From the NCBI RefSeq assembly GCF_003634635.1, contig NZ_RBJB01000002.1, positions 868,001-932,000 of the forward strand: DNA of 64,000 bases. The letters run 5' to 3'. The position numbers and the translations under genes are program-made. The stretch is from Marinobacter nauticus (GTDB lineage Bacteria > Pseudomonadota > Gammaproteobacteria > Pseudomonadales > Oleiphilaceae). A model generated the notes under the pieces. The model saw only the letters and a list, made by a program, of their open reading frames with translations, had not been told where the DNA came from and did no database searches. The number at the start of each line of letters is the position of its first letter. Position 1 is the stretch's first letter. This document shows positions 9,691-17,830 of this stretch, piece by piece.

Positions 9691-9726
9691 GATGGCTATC
9701 CGGTGGACTAAACCGTCAAGCCTAAT

Positions 9727-9802
9727 TGGCGTCCCCTAGGGGGTTCGAACCCCTGTTGCCGCCGTGAAAGGGCGGAGTCCTAGGCCACTAGACGAAGGGG
9801 AC
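9727..9802 (-). tRNA. tRNA-Glu (anticodon TTC)
   Basis: The reverse strand gives a 76-nt cloverleaf beginning GTCCCCTTCGTCTAGTGG and ending GGGGAC, discriminator G, CCA. The anticodon loop CTTTCAC carries TTC, and the T-loop GGTTCGAACCC is intact. CCA is encoded. The sequence is very close to E. coli tRNA-Glu as remembered. It sits seven bases downstream of tRNA-Ala in one transcript and directly follows the gene for its cognate synthetase gltX further upstream on the same strand. Confidence 0.98.
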
Positions 9803-9809
9803 TAGAAAT

Positions 9810-9885
9810 TGGTGGAGCCAAGCGGGATCGAACCGCTGACCTCAACACTGCCAGTGTTGCGCTCTCCCAGCTGAGCTATGGCCCC
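9810..9885 (-). tRNA. tRNA-Ala (anticodon GGC)
   Basis: The reverse strand gives a 76-nt cloverleaf beginning GGGGCCATAGCTCAGCTGG and ending GGCTCC, discriminator A, CCA. The anticodon stem-loop ACACTGGCAGTGT carries GGC. CCA is encoded. It is the first gene of the two-tRNA transcript. Confidence 0.98.
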
Positions 9886-9898
9886 TCAACGGATGCGT

Positions 9899-9927
9899 AT
9901 ATTAAGGATCCGCCCTTGGGGCGTCAA
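9899..9927 (-). promoter_or_regulatory. Sigma-70 promoter of the tRNA-Ala/tRNA-Glu transcript
   Basis: On the minus strand TTGACG (9927-9922) and TAATAT (9904-9899) are separated by exactly 17 bases, ending 13 bases before the tRNA-Ala 5' end. So the tRNAs have their own strong promoter rather than depending on gltX read-through. Confidence 0.85.
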
Positions 9928-10001
9928 CACCCGATTCCGCTTTTTTTAAAGTTTTTTGAACATCCCTGTTCTCATCGTTCAATTAACCAACAAACCGCTC
10001 A

Positions 10002-11483
10002 TCAAACACCCAGAGCAGCGTATTCCTTCTCTACTTTTTTGGTTTCTTTCTTGGAAAAGCCACCCATAACCTCAAGGGCATGACGCAAACGGGAGCGGGT
10101 CATGTCCGGGCCAAGCAACGCCATGGAGTCCATCACTGACCAGGAATTGGGCGTTCCGGCAATGGCCACAAAGATCGAGAACATGAAATCGCCCATCTTC
10201 AGGTCCATGGCTTTCGCCAACGCCTTGATGTCGGCAAAGATGGTGTCCTTGCTCCAGTGGCGCTGAGCTTCCAGCTTCCAAAGGGCGAACTGCAGCACCC
10301 GTTTGACCTGGCTCTCATCCAGCTTGTTATGGGCAAAGTCCTCCGGTTTCAGATTCAGCATGCCGCTGAACATGAACTGGGCCATTGGCGCCACATCGGA
10401 AAACACTTCCGCCCTACCCTTGATATGGGGCACCAGGGCTTTCAAGTCGTCCAGGTTAAACCACCACTGTTGCATCCGCGCCATGAACTGCTCGTCGCTC
10501 AGCTCCTCACGAATCCACTGGCCGTTGAGCCAACGCAGTTTTTCCACGTCAAACACGGGGCCACCCAGGGACACGCGCTGGATATCAAAGTTCTCGATCA
10601 TCTCATCCAGAGTGAATTTCTCACGCTCGTCCGGCATGGACCAGCCCATACGACCCAGGTAGTTGGTCACAGCCTCTGGCAAGAAGCCCATACGCTCGTA
10701 AAAGTTGATACTGGTCGGGTTCTTGCGCTTCGACAGCTTGCTCTTGTCAGGGTTACGCAGCAGCGGGAGGTGACACAGCTCTGGCATATCCCAGCCAAAG
10801 TACTGATACAGCAGCTTGTGCTTGGGCGCAGAATTGATCCATTCCTCACCTCTCAGCACGTGGGTAATGCCCATCAAATGGTCATCAACAACATTGGCCA
10901 GGTGATAGGTCGGCATCCCATCAGACTTCAAGAGGATCTGGCAGTCCACCTGAGCCCAATCGATCTCAATGGTACCCCGGAGCATATCCTGAATTTCACA
11001 CACGCCTTCATCGGGCACTTTCATGCGGATAACGTACGGATCACCCGCATCCAGACGGCGCTTCACCTCGTCTTCCGGCAACTCCAGATCGCCCTTGATG
11101 CCAGGATTCAGGCCCTGAGCCTTACGCTCTTCACGGATGGCATCCAGCTCTTCCGGTGTACGGAAGCAATAGAACGCATGACCAGCGGTGACCAGGTCCT
11201 CGGCATACTGACCGTACATGTGCTTGCGCTCAGACTGGCGATACGGGCCGTGGGGGCCGCCAACGTCGGGACCCTCGTCCCAATTCAGACCCAGCCACCG
11301 CAACGCTGTCAGAATATCCTGCTCGGATTCAGCGGTACTGCGGGCCTGATCGGTGTCTTCGATGCGCAAAATGAACTGGCCGCCGTGCTGACGGGCAAAG
11401 CACAGGTTAAACAGGGCCACGTAGGCGGTACCAACGTGTGGATCGCCGGTGGGCGACGGGGCAATTCGGGTGCGTACTGTCAT
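10002..11483 (-). CDS. gltX: Glutamate--tRNA ligase
   Basis: Class I aminoacyl-tRNA synthetase that charges tRNA-Glu. The 493-residue product opens with [21 protein letters not shown], where HVGT (16-19) is the HIGH-motif variant. It carries the ATP-binding KLSKR motif at residues 249-253 and a helical anticodon-binding C-terminal half. Length is normal for a discriminating bacterial GluRS. It lies just upstream of tRNA-Ala and tRNA-Glu on the same strand, so synthetase and cognate tRNA are neighbours. A consensus -10 lies about 40 bases upstream of the start. Confidence 0.98.
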   Translation of the reverse strand: MTVRTRIAPSPTGDPHVGTAYVALFNLCFARQHGGQFILRIEDTDQARSTAESEQDILTALRWLGLNWDEGPDVGGPHGPYRQSERKHMYGQYAEDLVTAGHAFYCFRTPEELDAIREERKAQGLNPGIKGDLELPEDEVKRRLDAGDPYVIRMKVPDEGVCEIQDMLRGTIEIDWAQVDCQILLKSDGMPTYHLANVVDDHLMGITHVLRGEEWINSAPKHKLLYQYFGWDMPELCHLPLLRNPDKSKLSKRKNPTSINFYERMGFLPEAVTNYLGRMGWSMPDEREKFTLDEMIENFDIQRVSLGGPVFDVEKLRWLNGQWIREELSDEQFMARMQQWWFNLDDLKALVPHIKGRAEVFSDVAPMAQFMFSGMLNLKPEDFAHNKLDESQVKRVLQFALWKLEAQRHWSKDTIFADIKALAKAMDLKMGDFMFSIFVAIAGTPNSWSVMDSMALLGPDMTRSRLRHALEVMGGFSKKETKKVEKEYAALGV

Positions 11484-11524
11484 GAAACCATCCTGAAAAT
11501 AAGTGGCCGATTTATAAAGGGCGC

Positions 11525-11530
11525 ATTATA
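11525..11530 (-). promoter_or_regulatory. Consensus -10 element upstream of gltX
   Basis: TATAAT on the minus strand (11530-11525), about 41 bases before the gltX ATG. No convincing -35 hexamer was found at 16-18 bases, so this is a partial promoter call. Confidence 0.45.
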
Positions 11531-11582
11531 GCGGCCATCCTGAGGTTTCGCATGGGCGGCTTTTGCATCCCCGACACAAGCT

Positions 11583-11595
11583 GTTATATTATAAC
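11583..11595. promoter_or_regulatory. Zur-type operator upstream of znuA
   Basis: GTTATATTATAAC is a perfect 13-base palindrome (six-base arms around one central base) matching the GTTATAnTATAAC core of gammaproteobacterial Zur boxes. It overlaps a possible -10 (TATATT 11585-11590) downstream of TTGCAT (11563-11568), so Zn-loaded Zur would block the promoter. It lies 30 bases before the znuA start. The Zur assignment rests on the core motif and the gene it controls. Confidence 0.85.
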
Positions 11596-11625
11596 GTTTC
11601 ACGTACACGCAGGATTCGATACACC

Positions 11626-12591
11626 ATGCCACAGAATGTCACCCGCCTGGCCCTTGCACTCTCAGCCCTGGCTATAGCAACACCCGCCGCCGCAACCAAT
11701 GTGGTTGCGTCCATTAAACCTGTCGAACTTCTGGTCAAAGCTGTCGCGGGTGACAGCGTGGAGGTATCAACGCTGGTACCACCCGGCTCCAGCCCCCATA
11801 ACTACAGCATGAAGCCCTCTCAGCGGCGTGCCCTGGAACAGGCGGATGTCATCTTCTGGGTCGGCCCGGATATGGAAACCTTCCTCAACCGTCTGCTCGG
11901 TGGCAAGGAATTCGCTGGCCGGTCGGTGGCTTTCCTGGAAAGCGAAGGCGCTGAATCTGAGCACGACGAGCATCATGATGAGCACAACCATGAGCCTGAG
12001 CATGAAGAGCACGATGATCACGGGCATCATGACGAACCCGATGTCCATCACCACGATCACGGCGACGGCGAAGACCCACATATATGGGTAGACCCGATGC
12101 TGGCACTGGACATGGCGAAAGACATCCGGAATGTACTGAGCGAACTTGAGGGCGTAAACCCCGAGGAACTGAATGCCAACCTGGAGCGTTTTCAAACCGA
12201 ACTGCTCAACAAAGAGCAGAGTATTCGAGCGAGCTTTGCCGGCCTGGATGACATCAGCCTGTTCGCCTATCACGATGCCTTTACCCGCTACGCCGAGCAC
12301 TATGGGCTGACGCTGGAAGGCGTTCTGACCCTGAACCCGGAACTTTCCCCTGGCGCCCGACACATCGCCGATGTTCAGGCCAAGCTCGAAGCTGCCAATC
12401 ACCCGTGCCTGCTGACCGAGCCCCAATTCAACCGCCAGTGGTGGCGTTCCATTACCGAAGGACTGAACGTCACCTTCAGCACCTGGGACCCGCTGGCAAC
12501 CGACATTGAATCGACACCGGCAGGCTACATCGAGTTTCAGCAATCTGTGGCCGATGCGGTTCTCAAGTGCTTACCAGAGCAGGCTCAGTAG
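11626..12591 (+). CDS. znuA: High-affinity zinc ABC transporter substrate-binding protein
   Basis: Periplasmic metal-binding protein of the cluster A-I family that delivers Zn2+ to ZnuBC. The 321-residue product has a signal peptide (about 1-23, cleavage near PAAATN), a conserved metal ligand in SSPHNYSMKPSQ (H58), a His/Asp/Glu-rich loop at about 112-146 that is diagnostic of zinc rather than manganese proteins, and DPHIWVDP immediately after it (H152). ATG 11626 was chosen; an earlier in-frame start at 11563 would lie across the operator. The ABC components znuB and znuC and the regulator gene are not adjacent here. Confidence 0.95.
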   Translation: MPQNVTRLALALSALAIATPAAATNVVASIKPVELLVKAVAGDSVEVSTLVPPGSSPHNYSMKPSQRRALEQADVIFWVGPDMETFLNRLLGGKEFAGRSVAFLESEGAESEHDEHHDEHNHEPEHEEHDDHGHHDEPDVHHHDHGDGEDPHIWVDPMLALDMAKDIRNVLSELEGVNPEELNANLERFQTELLNKEQSIRASFAGLDDISLFAYHDAFTRYAEHYGLTLEGVLTLNPELSPGARHIADVQAKLEAANHPCLLTEPQFNRQWWRSITEGLNVTFSTWDPLATDIESTPAGYIEFQQSVADAVLKCLPEQAQ

Positions 12592-13485
12592 CACCGGAAT
12601 AGAGACCATCGCCAACAGGGTTTGCCCGCTGATGATCCCTGCCATCAGCGGCGCATCCCCGCCAAGCTGGCGCGCCAGAATGTAGGCCGACGTGGCAGTA
12701 GGCAAGGCCGCCAACAGCACCGCCACTTGCACCAGCAGCCCCTCCAGCCCGAGCATCCAGGCCAGGCCTGCGGTCATCAGTGGAAACGCCACCAGTTTAA
12801 GAGCCGAGGAGACAATAAACGGAACCGAACCGCCACGCAGGGCACTGAGCTGCAAACCAGCCCCCACGCACATCAGCCCCATCGGCAGCGCCAGATTACT
12901 CAACGGCTCCAGTATGCCCGCCAGCAAGGGATGAAACCCTACCTGAAAATAGCTCCAGAGCACGCCAATGACCGAACCGACGATCAACGGGTTGGTGACA
13001 ATCGCCCGAATCACCGCCGCCAGATTGATTTGCTCTCGCCCTGCTACCAGAGCGAACATCAGAATACACAGCAGGTTCAACAACGGCACCATAATGGCCA
13101 CGGCGATAGCCGTGAGCGAGAGCCCATCATCCCCCAGGAGCATGCCACCCGCGGCCAGACCCACGTAGGAATTGAAACGAATCGCACCCTGGTATACCGA
13201 TGAAAACACCGGACCAGACCAGCCCCAGAGCCACTGTGCAGCCACCAGCACCAGCGTCATCGCCAGCAGCATGGCGATAATCAGCATCGCCGTATCACCG
13301 TAGGCGGAAGGAGGCAGCCGGGCCTGCCCAAGCTTGAACACCAGCATGGCAGGAAACAGTACGTAATAGGTGAAGCGCTCTGCACGGGGCCAGAAATCAC
13401 CTCCGGGAAAGTCCACGCGGCGCAAGCCATGGCCCAACATGATCAGCACGAAGACAGGAATCAAAGCCTGAACCACCATTGGCAT
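12571..13485 (-). CDS. AEC-family (auxin efflux carrier) transporter
   Basis: A 304-residue inner-membrane protein with about ten hydrophobic segments arranged as two halves, e.g. VVQALIPVFVLIMLGHGLRR at the N terminus and ILARQLGGDAPLMAGIISGQTLLAMVSIPVLLSLL at the C terminus. The end motif, ARQ-GG-..M..I...T, is typical of the AEC/malate permease family (Mem_trans). Substrates of this family are often organic acids; the substrate here is unknown. Start ATG 13485 follows GGGAGGTG and was preferred over the upstream 13521. The 3' end overlaps the convergent znuA by 21 bases. Confidence 0.87.
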   Translation of the reverse strand: MPMVVQALIPVFVLIMLGHGLRRVDFPGGDFWPRAERFTYYVLFPAMLVFKLGQARLPPSAYGDTAMLIIAMLLAMTLVLVAAQWLWGWSGPVFSSVYQGAIRFNSYVGLAAGGMLLGDDGLSLTAIAVAIMVPLLNLLCILMFALVAGREQINLAAVIRAIVTNPLIVGSVIGVLWSYFQVGFHPLLAGILEPLSNLALPMGLMCVGAGLQLSALRGGSVPFIVSSALKLVAFPLMTAGLAWMLGLEGLLVQVAVLLAALPTATSAYILARQLGGDAPLMAGIISGQTLLAMVSIPVLLSLLW

Positions 13486-13721
13486 CACCACCTCCCGACT
13501 ACCAGACACCAGCCCGTTCACAGGTGCAAGACACTAGCACAGATCTTCGGCAAGTTCGCAGTTGCCATTTTGCTCACCCGGGGTTAGATTCAGAGCTTCT
13601 TCAACTCTAAAGGCGAAGTGCAATTCCCGTGAACATTCTGCGTTCAGGCAATTACACGATATCTCTGGCACTGCGGTCCTCCTTCGGGAACACCGGCAGG
13701 GCTGCCATCCGCCTCTGATTT

Positions 13722-13757
13722 CGCTGAATCCACTCTCTTCCCCGTCCGGATTCAGCG
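13722..13757 (+). other. Stem-loop in the rnk upstream region (308-base gap 13486-13793)
   Basis: Perfect ten-base arms CGCTGAATCC (13722-13731) and GGATTCAGCG (13748-13757) enclose a 16-base loop, 37 bases before the rnk start. There is no T-run after it, so it is not an intrinsic terminator; a 5'-UTR structure or protein-binding site is possible. I see no convincing gene in the rest of the gap: a short open frame at 13562-13762 has no supporting Shine-Dalgarno or family likeness. Confidence 0.5.
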
Positions 13758-13793
13758 CCTAACCAACAATCGATTGTTTACCTGGAGATTGCT

Positions 13794-14180
13794 ATGGCTG
13801 AATTGCCACCTATCACTGTTGCAGAAGAAGATTATAACCGTCTCAGCACCTTGCTTGAGCGGGTCGCCGGCCAGTCTGATGTGGCCGATGGGCTGGAAGA
13901 CGAACTCAGCCGTGCCGACATGAAGCCTCTGGCCGACATGCCAGAGGGCGTGGTAACCATGAACTCACGAGTGCGCTTCCTGAACGAAGACACCGGCGAG
14001 GAGCAAGAAGTGGCGTTGGTATACCCCCATGAAGTAGGCGACGCCGATCACAAAGTCTCGATACTGGCACCGGCCGGTGCCGCCATGCTGGGGCTGAGCA
14101 TTGGCAGCAGCATCGAATGGCCCATGAAAGGCCGCAAGCCCATCCACCTGAAAGTGATCGGTGTTACCCGAAACCCATAA
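13794..14180 (+). CDS. rnk: Regulator of nucleoside diphosphate kinase (Rnk)
   Basis: A 128-residue protein related to the GreA/GreB C-terminal domain. It binds RNA polymerase but lacks the long coiled coil needed for transcript cleavage, and it was named for effects on nucleoside diphosphate kinase in Pseudomonas and E. coli. The sequence shows the N-terminal helical part (ITVAEEDYNRLSTLLERV) and the C-terminal FKBP-like part with VRFLNEDTGEEQEVALVYP, ILAPAGAAMLGLSIG and WPMKGRKPIHLKVIGV, as in Rnk. GGAG precedes the ATG. It is a single gene with no obvious partner. Confidence 0.93.
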   Translation: MAELPPITVAEEDYNRLSTLLERVAGQSDVADGLEDELSRADMKPLADMPEGVVTMNSRVRFLNEDTGEEQEVALVYPHEVGDADHKVSILAPAGAAMLGLSIGSSIEWPMKGRKPIHLKVIGVTRNP

Positions 14181-14194
14181 GCACTTTCCTTTAC

Positions 14195-14215
14195 AAATAT
14201 CAGGACTTGATATTT
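14195..14215. promoter_or_regulatory. Perfect palindrome upstream of the P450 gene
   Basis: AAATATCA (14195-14202) and TGATATTT (14208-14215) flank the five-base spacer GGACT. The element lies between rnk and the P450 gene, just downstream of a TTTACA hexamer, so it could be an operator over the P450 promoter. It could alternatively be a weak rnk terminator, but the following run is only TTTCTCC. Confidence 0.5.
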
Positions 14216-14228
14216 CTCCAAAGGCAGA

Positions 14229-14282
14229 ACGGCCTCCGGTGGTAGCATTTCATCAATGCTAACCGACAGATCAGGAGGCCGT
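14229..14282 (+). promoter_or_regulatory. Shine-Dalgarno-sequestering hairpin of the P450 gene
   Basis: ACGGCCTCC (14229-14237) is the exact complement of GGAGGCCGT (14274-14282), which contains the AGGAGG ribosome-binding site and ends at the base before the ATG. Inside it, TAGCATT (14243-14249) pairs with AATGCTA (14255-14261) around a five-base loop. If transcribed, the ribosome-binding site would be buried in a GC-rich nine-pair stem, so translation should need unfolding by heat, a ligand, a protein or an upstream ribosome. Confidence 0.75.
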
Positions 14283-15437
14283 ATGGCAGAGCAGCACCAC
14301 GAAGACTGGGATCCCAGATCAGCCGAGGTTCAGACGGACCAGATCCGCGCCTACGATGCCATGCGCAAGGAATGCCCGGTAGCCTGGAGTGATTACCAGC
14401 AGTGGACGTTGTTTCGCCATGCCGATGTCATGCGGGCACTGGAGGATCATCACACCTTCAGTAACGCCGTCTCCGCGCACCTGTCCGTACCGAATGGCAT
14501 GGACCCGCCGGAACACACCCCTTACCGCAAGGCCATCGAACCCTATTTTGCCCCCGAGCCCATGGCACGCTTTGAACCGGTATGCCGGGATGTGGCCCGG
14601 GCGCTGGTGCAATCCCTGAACAAAAACAAGCCGCTGGATGTGGTCAACACTCTAAGCCGCCCCTTTGCACTACAGATTCAGTGCGCGTTTATGGGCTGGC
14701 CGGATAGCCTGCATCAACCGCTGGCCGAGTGGGTGATGAAGAATCACCGAGCAACCCTGGCCCGCGACCGTTCCGCCATGGCCGACGTTGCTGAAGAATT
14801 TGACGGGTACATCCGCGACCTTCTGAACTCACGGCGCCGGACCCGGGAGCCCGCACCAGATGATGTCACCACCCGACTAATGCGCGAGCAAATCGATGGC
14901 CAACCCATGACCGACGAAGAGCTGGTCAGTCTCTTGCGCAACTGGACAGTCGGAGAACTGGCCACCATTTCAGCCAGCATTTCCATACTGACCCACTATC
15001 TGGCCCATCATCCCGAGCTTCTTAATGACCTTAAGGCCGCCCCGGAGCAGCTCTCCGATGCTATTGACGAAATCCTGCGAATGGACGCCCCACTCATTTC
15101 CAATCGCCGACTAACCACCCGAGAGGTCAAAATAGACGGCAGAACCATTCCCGCCGGCGCGAAAATCACCCTTCTTTGGGCATCCGCCAACCGGGACGAA
15201 GTCGCTTTCGGCAACCCGGATCAGTTCTGCCCACGTCAGAACGCAGCCAGGAACCTGCTCTATGGCGCCGGCATCCATGTCTGTCCCGGCGCCCCCCTTG
15301 CACGAATGGAACTCAGGATCTTCATGGAGGAGTTGCTGAAGCAGATCGAAGCTATCGAGCAGGCTGACGGCGAACAGCCTGAGCGGGCGATGTTTCCCAC
15401 GGGTGGATTTAACTATCTGCCACTGGTGTTCCGCTGA
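14283..15437 (+). CDS. Cytochrome P450
   Basis: A 384-residue soluble bacterial-type P450. The heme-ligand loop YGAGIHVCPG places the cysteine at residue 334, with Tyr in place of the usual Phe at the start of the motif. The K-helix ExxR is EILR (263-266). PPEHTPYRK near 75-83 is the usual bacterial substrate/heme-side segment. The I-helix is unusual: RNWTVGELATISASI (219-233) lacks the Asp/Glu-Thr pair of the normal oxygen-activation motif. Start ATG 14283 follows AGGAGG; the in-frame start at 14256 lies inside the hairpin loop and was not used. No ferredoxin or ferredoxin reductase gene is adjacent. The substrate is unknown. Confidence 0.93.
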   Translation: MAEQHHEDWDPRSAEVQTDQIRAYDAMRKECPVAWSDYQQWTLFRHADVMRALEDHHTFSNAVSAHLSVPNGMDPPEHTPYRKAIEPYFAPEPMARFEPVCRDVARALVQSLNKNKPLDVVNTLSRPFALQIQCAFMGWPDSLHQPLAEWVMKNHRATLARDRSAMADVAEEFDGYIRDLLNSRRRTREPAPDDVTTRLMREQIDGQPMTDEELVSLLRNWTVGELATISASISILTHYLAHHPELLNDLKAAPEQLSDAIDEILRMDAPLISNRRLTTREVKIDGRTIPAGAKITLLWASANRDEVAFGNPDQFCPRQNAARNLLYGAGIHVCPGAPLARMELRIFMEELLKQIEAIEQADGEQPERAMFPTGGFNYLPLVFR

Positions 15438-15454
15438 TAGCTTTCTCCAGAAAA

Positions 15455-15492
15455 AACAAAAGCCGCAGCGGAGAACCTCCGGTGCGGCTTTA
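15455..15492. terminator. Bidirectional terminator between P450 gene and selD
   Basis: AAGCCGCA (15460-15467) and TGCGGCTT (15483-15490) form the stem. The minus strand continues TTTTGTTTTTT, a good T-run for selD; the plus strand has a shorter TTTAT after the stem. Confidence 0.88.
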
Positions 15493-15505
15493 TATTGCGA
15501 CGGGA

Positions 15506-16543
15506 TCAGTCTTCGATAAACACCAGGCTTTCGTCGGACCCCGCGGCTTCAAGACGCCCGAGAGGCTGCAGATCCAGACCATGCTTTCGGGCGAGGGCCT
15601 CAAAGGCTTCCCGGCTCTTTTCGGCCACGCTAACCATCAAGCCACCGCTGGTTTGCGGATCACAGAACAACAGTTTGTCGGCGTCGGTCATACCGGAAAT
15701 CGCCTTGCCGAACGCCGCCGCGTTGCGGTGGGTGCCACCAGGGATGCAATCGGCATCAATATATGGCTTCAGGTTTGGCAGCACAGGCACAGCCTTGCGA
15801 CTTACCGTTGCCTTCAAGCCGCTGCCCCGGCAGATTTCCAGCAAGTGCCCGGCAAGACCAAAGCCGGTTACATCGGTCATGGCATTGACACCATCCACCT
15901 CAGCAAACACTTCGCCAACCTTATTGAGGGTCGCCATGTTCTCCACCGCCACGGCGAGGTCTTCAGGAGTAACCTTACCTTTCTTGGAAGCACTGGTGAG
16001 AATACCGACGCCCAGTGGCTTGGTGAGATACAGCAAATCGCCCGCTTGAGCGGTATCGTTTCGGATAATACGGTCAACAGCCACCTGGCCAGTCACCGCC
16101 AGCCCGAAAATCGGCTCCGGTGAGTCGATGCTGTGGCCACCGGCCAGGGCGATACCTGCCTCGGCACACACGGCACGCCCACCATCGATTACCTTGGCGG
16201 CAATTTCCGGTTCCAGCTCATTGACCGGCCAGCCCAGAATGGCAATAGCCATCACGGGCTTTCCGCCCATGGCATAGACATCGCTGATGGCATTGGTGGC
16301 AGCAATACGGCCGAAATCGAACGGGTCGTCCACCACCGGCATAAAGAAATCGGTGGTGCTGATAATGCCAAGGCCGTTACCCACATCGGCAACCGCAGCA
16401 TCGTCTCGGCTGCTGTTGCCCACCAGCAGTCGCGGATCGTGAAATTCGGGAGCATCAGTGTGAAGGATGCGGTCCAGAACGTCCGGAGCAATCTTGCAGC
16501 CACATCCGGCACCGTGGCTGAACTGGGTCAATTTGATCGACAA
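15506..16543 (-). CDS. selD: Selenide, water dikinase
   Basis: Makes selenophosphate from selenide and ATP, the selenium donor for selenocysteine and for 2-selenouridine in tRNA. The product of 345 residues begins [17 protein letters not shown], with catalytic Cys14, Cys16 and Lys17 in the glycine-rich loop; it is the cysteine rather than selenocysteine form. The start is taken as TTG 16543 after AAGGAAG, which gives the family length and N terminus; ATG 16594 in frame would add 17 residues. No selA, selB, tRNA-Sec or mnmH is in the window, so which selenium pathway it feeds cannot be told. Confidence 0.95.
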   Translation of the reverse strand: MSIKLTQFSHGAGCGCKIAPDVLDRILHTDAPEFHDPRLLVGNSSRDDAAVADVGNGLGIISTTDFFMPVVDDPFDFGRIAATNAISDVYAMGGKPVMAIAILGWPVNELEPEIAAKVIDGGRAVCAEAGIALAGGHSIDSPEPIFGLAVTGQVAVDRIIRNDTAQAGDLLYLTKPLGVGILTSASKKGKVTPEDLAVAVENMATLNKVGEVFAEVDGVNAMTDVTGFGLAGHLLEICRGSGLKATVSRKAVPVLPNLKPYIDADCIPGGTHRNAAAFGKAISGMTDADKLLFCDPQTSGGLMVSVAEKSREAFEALARKHGLDLQPLGRLEAAGSDESLVFIED

Positions 16544-16644
16544 AGCGTCTTCCTTCTTTCGGTTGAGCAACTCGGTTATCGTCAGGATACGCAACAGTCT
16601 ACAATGCAGCTCACTCTCCGGCCACCAAATGCGTAGGAACCACC

Positions 16645-17817
16645 ATGACCACCCCGAACAACCAAGGCCCCGCGACTCGCATCATCCACAATCGCCGCCA
16701 TAAGGATGCCTTCGGCAGCCCCTACTCGCCGGTTTACAACACCACCACCTACCGGTTTGAAAACACGGCAGACTTGCTGGATGTGATTGAGGGGCGAAGC
16801 GACGGTAACCTGTACACTCGCTGGGGCACCAACCCGAGCATCCAGGAACTGGAACAGGGACTGGCCGGGCTCGAAAATGCTGAAGCAGCATTGGGGTTTG
16901 CCTCCGGCATGGCGGCAATTTCGGCAACCCTGCTGGCCCATGGCCGTAATGGGATTGTGTGCGTAGGCGATCTTTATGGGGGCACACAGGAACTACTGAA
17001 GAATCACTGCCAGGCGCTGGGCATTCCAGTGACCTTCCTGTTCCGTGAAGAGCAGAACCAACTGGCGGAAACACTGAACGAACCGGGCAAGCTGGTCTAT
17101 TTCGAAACCCCGGCCAACCCGAACATGGCGATCCTGGACATTCGCGCCATCGCTGAAACGGCCCACCAGCACGGCGCACTGGTGGCGGTGGACAATACGT
17201 TCGCTAGCCCCATCAACCAGAAACCGCTGGAACTGGGCGCAGACCTCGTCTTGCACAGCGCCACAAAATACCTGGGTGGCCACAGCGACCTGACCGCCGG
17301 TGCCCTGATGACCTCTGCAAGCCTGGCAAAACCCGTGGTCGCCTGGCGCAAGAACCTGGGCCAGCTGATTGCCCCGGAAACCGCCGCCCTGCTCTCCCGC
17401 AGCTTGCGCACACTGCCATTACGAGTGCGCCAACACAACGAGAACGCCATGGCAGTCGCTCAAGCGATGGAACAACATCCGAAAGTCACCAAAGTACACT
17501 ACCCCGGCCTGCCTTCCTTCGAAGGCCACGACCTGGCCAAACAGCAGATGACCGGCTTCGGCGGTATGCTCAGTATTGAAGTGGACGGTGGCCAGCAGGC
17601 AGCCGAAAAAGTGGCGGACTCCCTGAAAGTCTTCCTGCTTGCCACCAGCCTGGGCGGAGTAGAAAGCCTGGTGAGCCAACCGAGCGCCACCAGCCATCAC
17701 GGCCTGAGCCGGGAAGAGCGCCTCAAACGGGGCATTGGCGATGGCATGCTGCGCCTGTCAGTGGGGCTGGAAGATGCGGAAGACCTGATCGCCGACCTTA
17801 ATCAGGCACTCTCCTGA
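16645..17817 (+). CDS. PLP-dependent trans-sulfuration enzyme (cystathionine beta-/gamma-lyase family)
   Basis: A 390-residue member of the Cys/Met metabolism PLP family. PLP-binding Lys208 sits in [13 protein letters not shown]; the cofactor aspartate is in [10 protein letters not shown] (about D183), and YTRWGTNPS near residue 57 supplies phosphate contacts from the neighbouring subunit. [20 protein letters not shown] is the family C-terminal signature. Members cleave or make cystathionine, or split methionine or homocysteine, and sequence inspection does not separate these reliably, so I give no symbol. It is divergent from selD with about 100 bases between starts. Confidence 0.9.
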   Translation: MTTPNNQGPATRIIHNRRHKDAFGSPYSPVYNTTTYRFENTADLLDVIEGRSDGNLYTRWGTNPSIQELEQGLAGLENAEAALGFASGMAAISATLLAHGRNGIVCVGDLYGGTQELLKNHCQALGIPVTFLFREEQNQLAETLNEPGKLVYFETPANPNMAILDIRAIAETAHQHGALVAVDNTFASPINQKPLELGADLVLHSATKYLGGHSDLTAGALMTSASLAKPVVAWRKNLGQLIAPETAALLSRSLRTLPLRVRQHNENAMAVAQAMEQHPKVTKVHYPGLPSFEGHDLAKQQMTGFGGMLSIEVDGGQQAAEKVADSLKVFLLATSLGGVESLVSQPSATSHHGLSREERLKRGIGDGMLRLSVGLEDAEDLIADLNQALS

Positions 17818-17830
17818 GGTTTGGATCGCT

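Noticed and set aside
13562..13762. Short plus-strand frame before rnk
   Set aside because: No Shine-Dalgarno, low-complexity Ser/Pro translation, and it runs into a stem-loop.
15506..16543. Selenocysteine-encoding selD
   Set aside because: The catalytic position is a plain cysteine codon in GAGCGCK; there is no in-frame TGA to recode.
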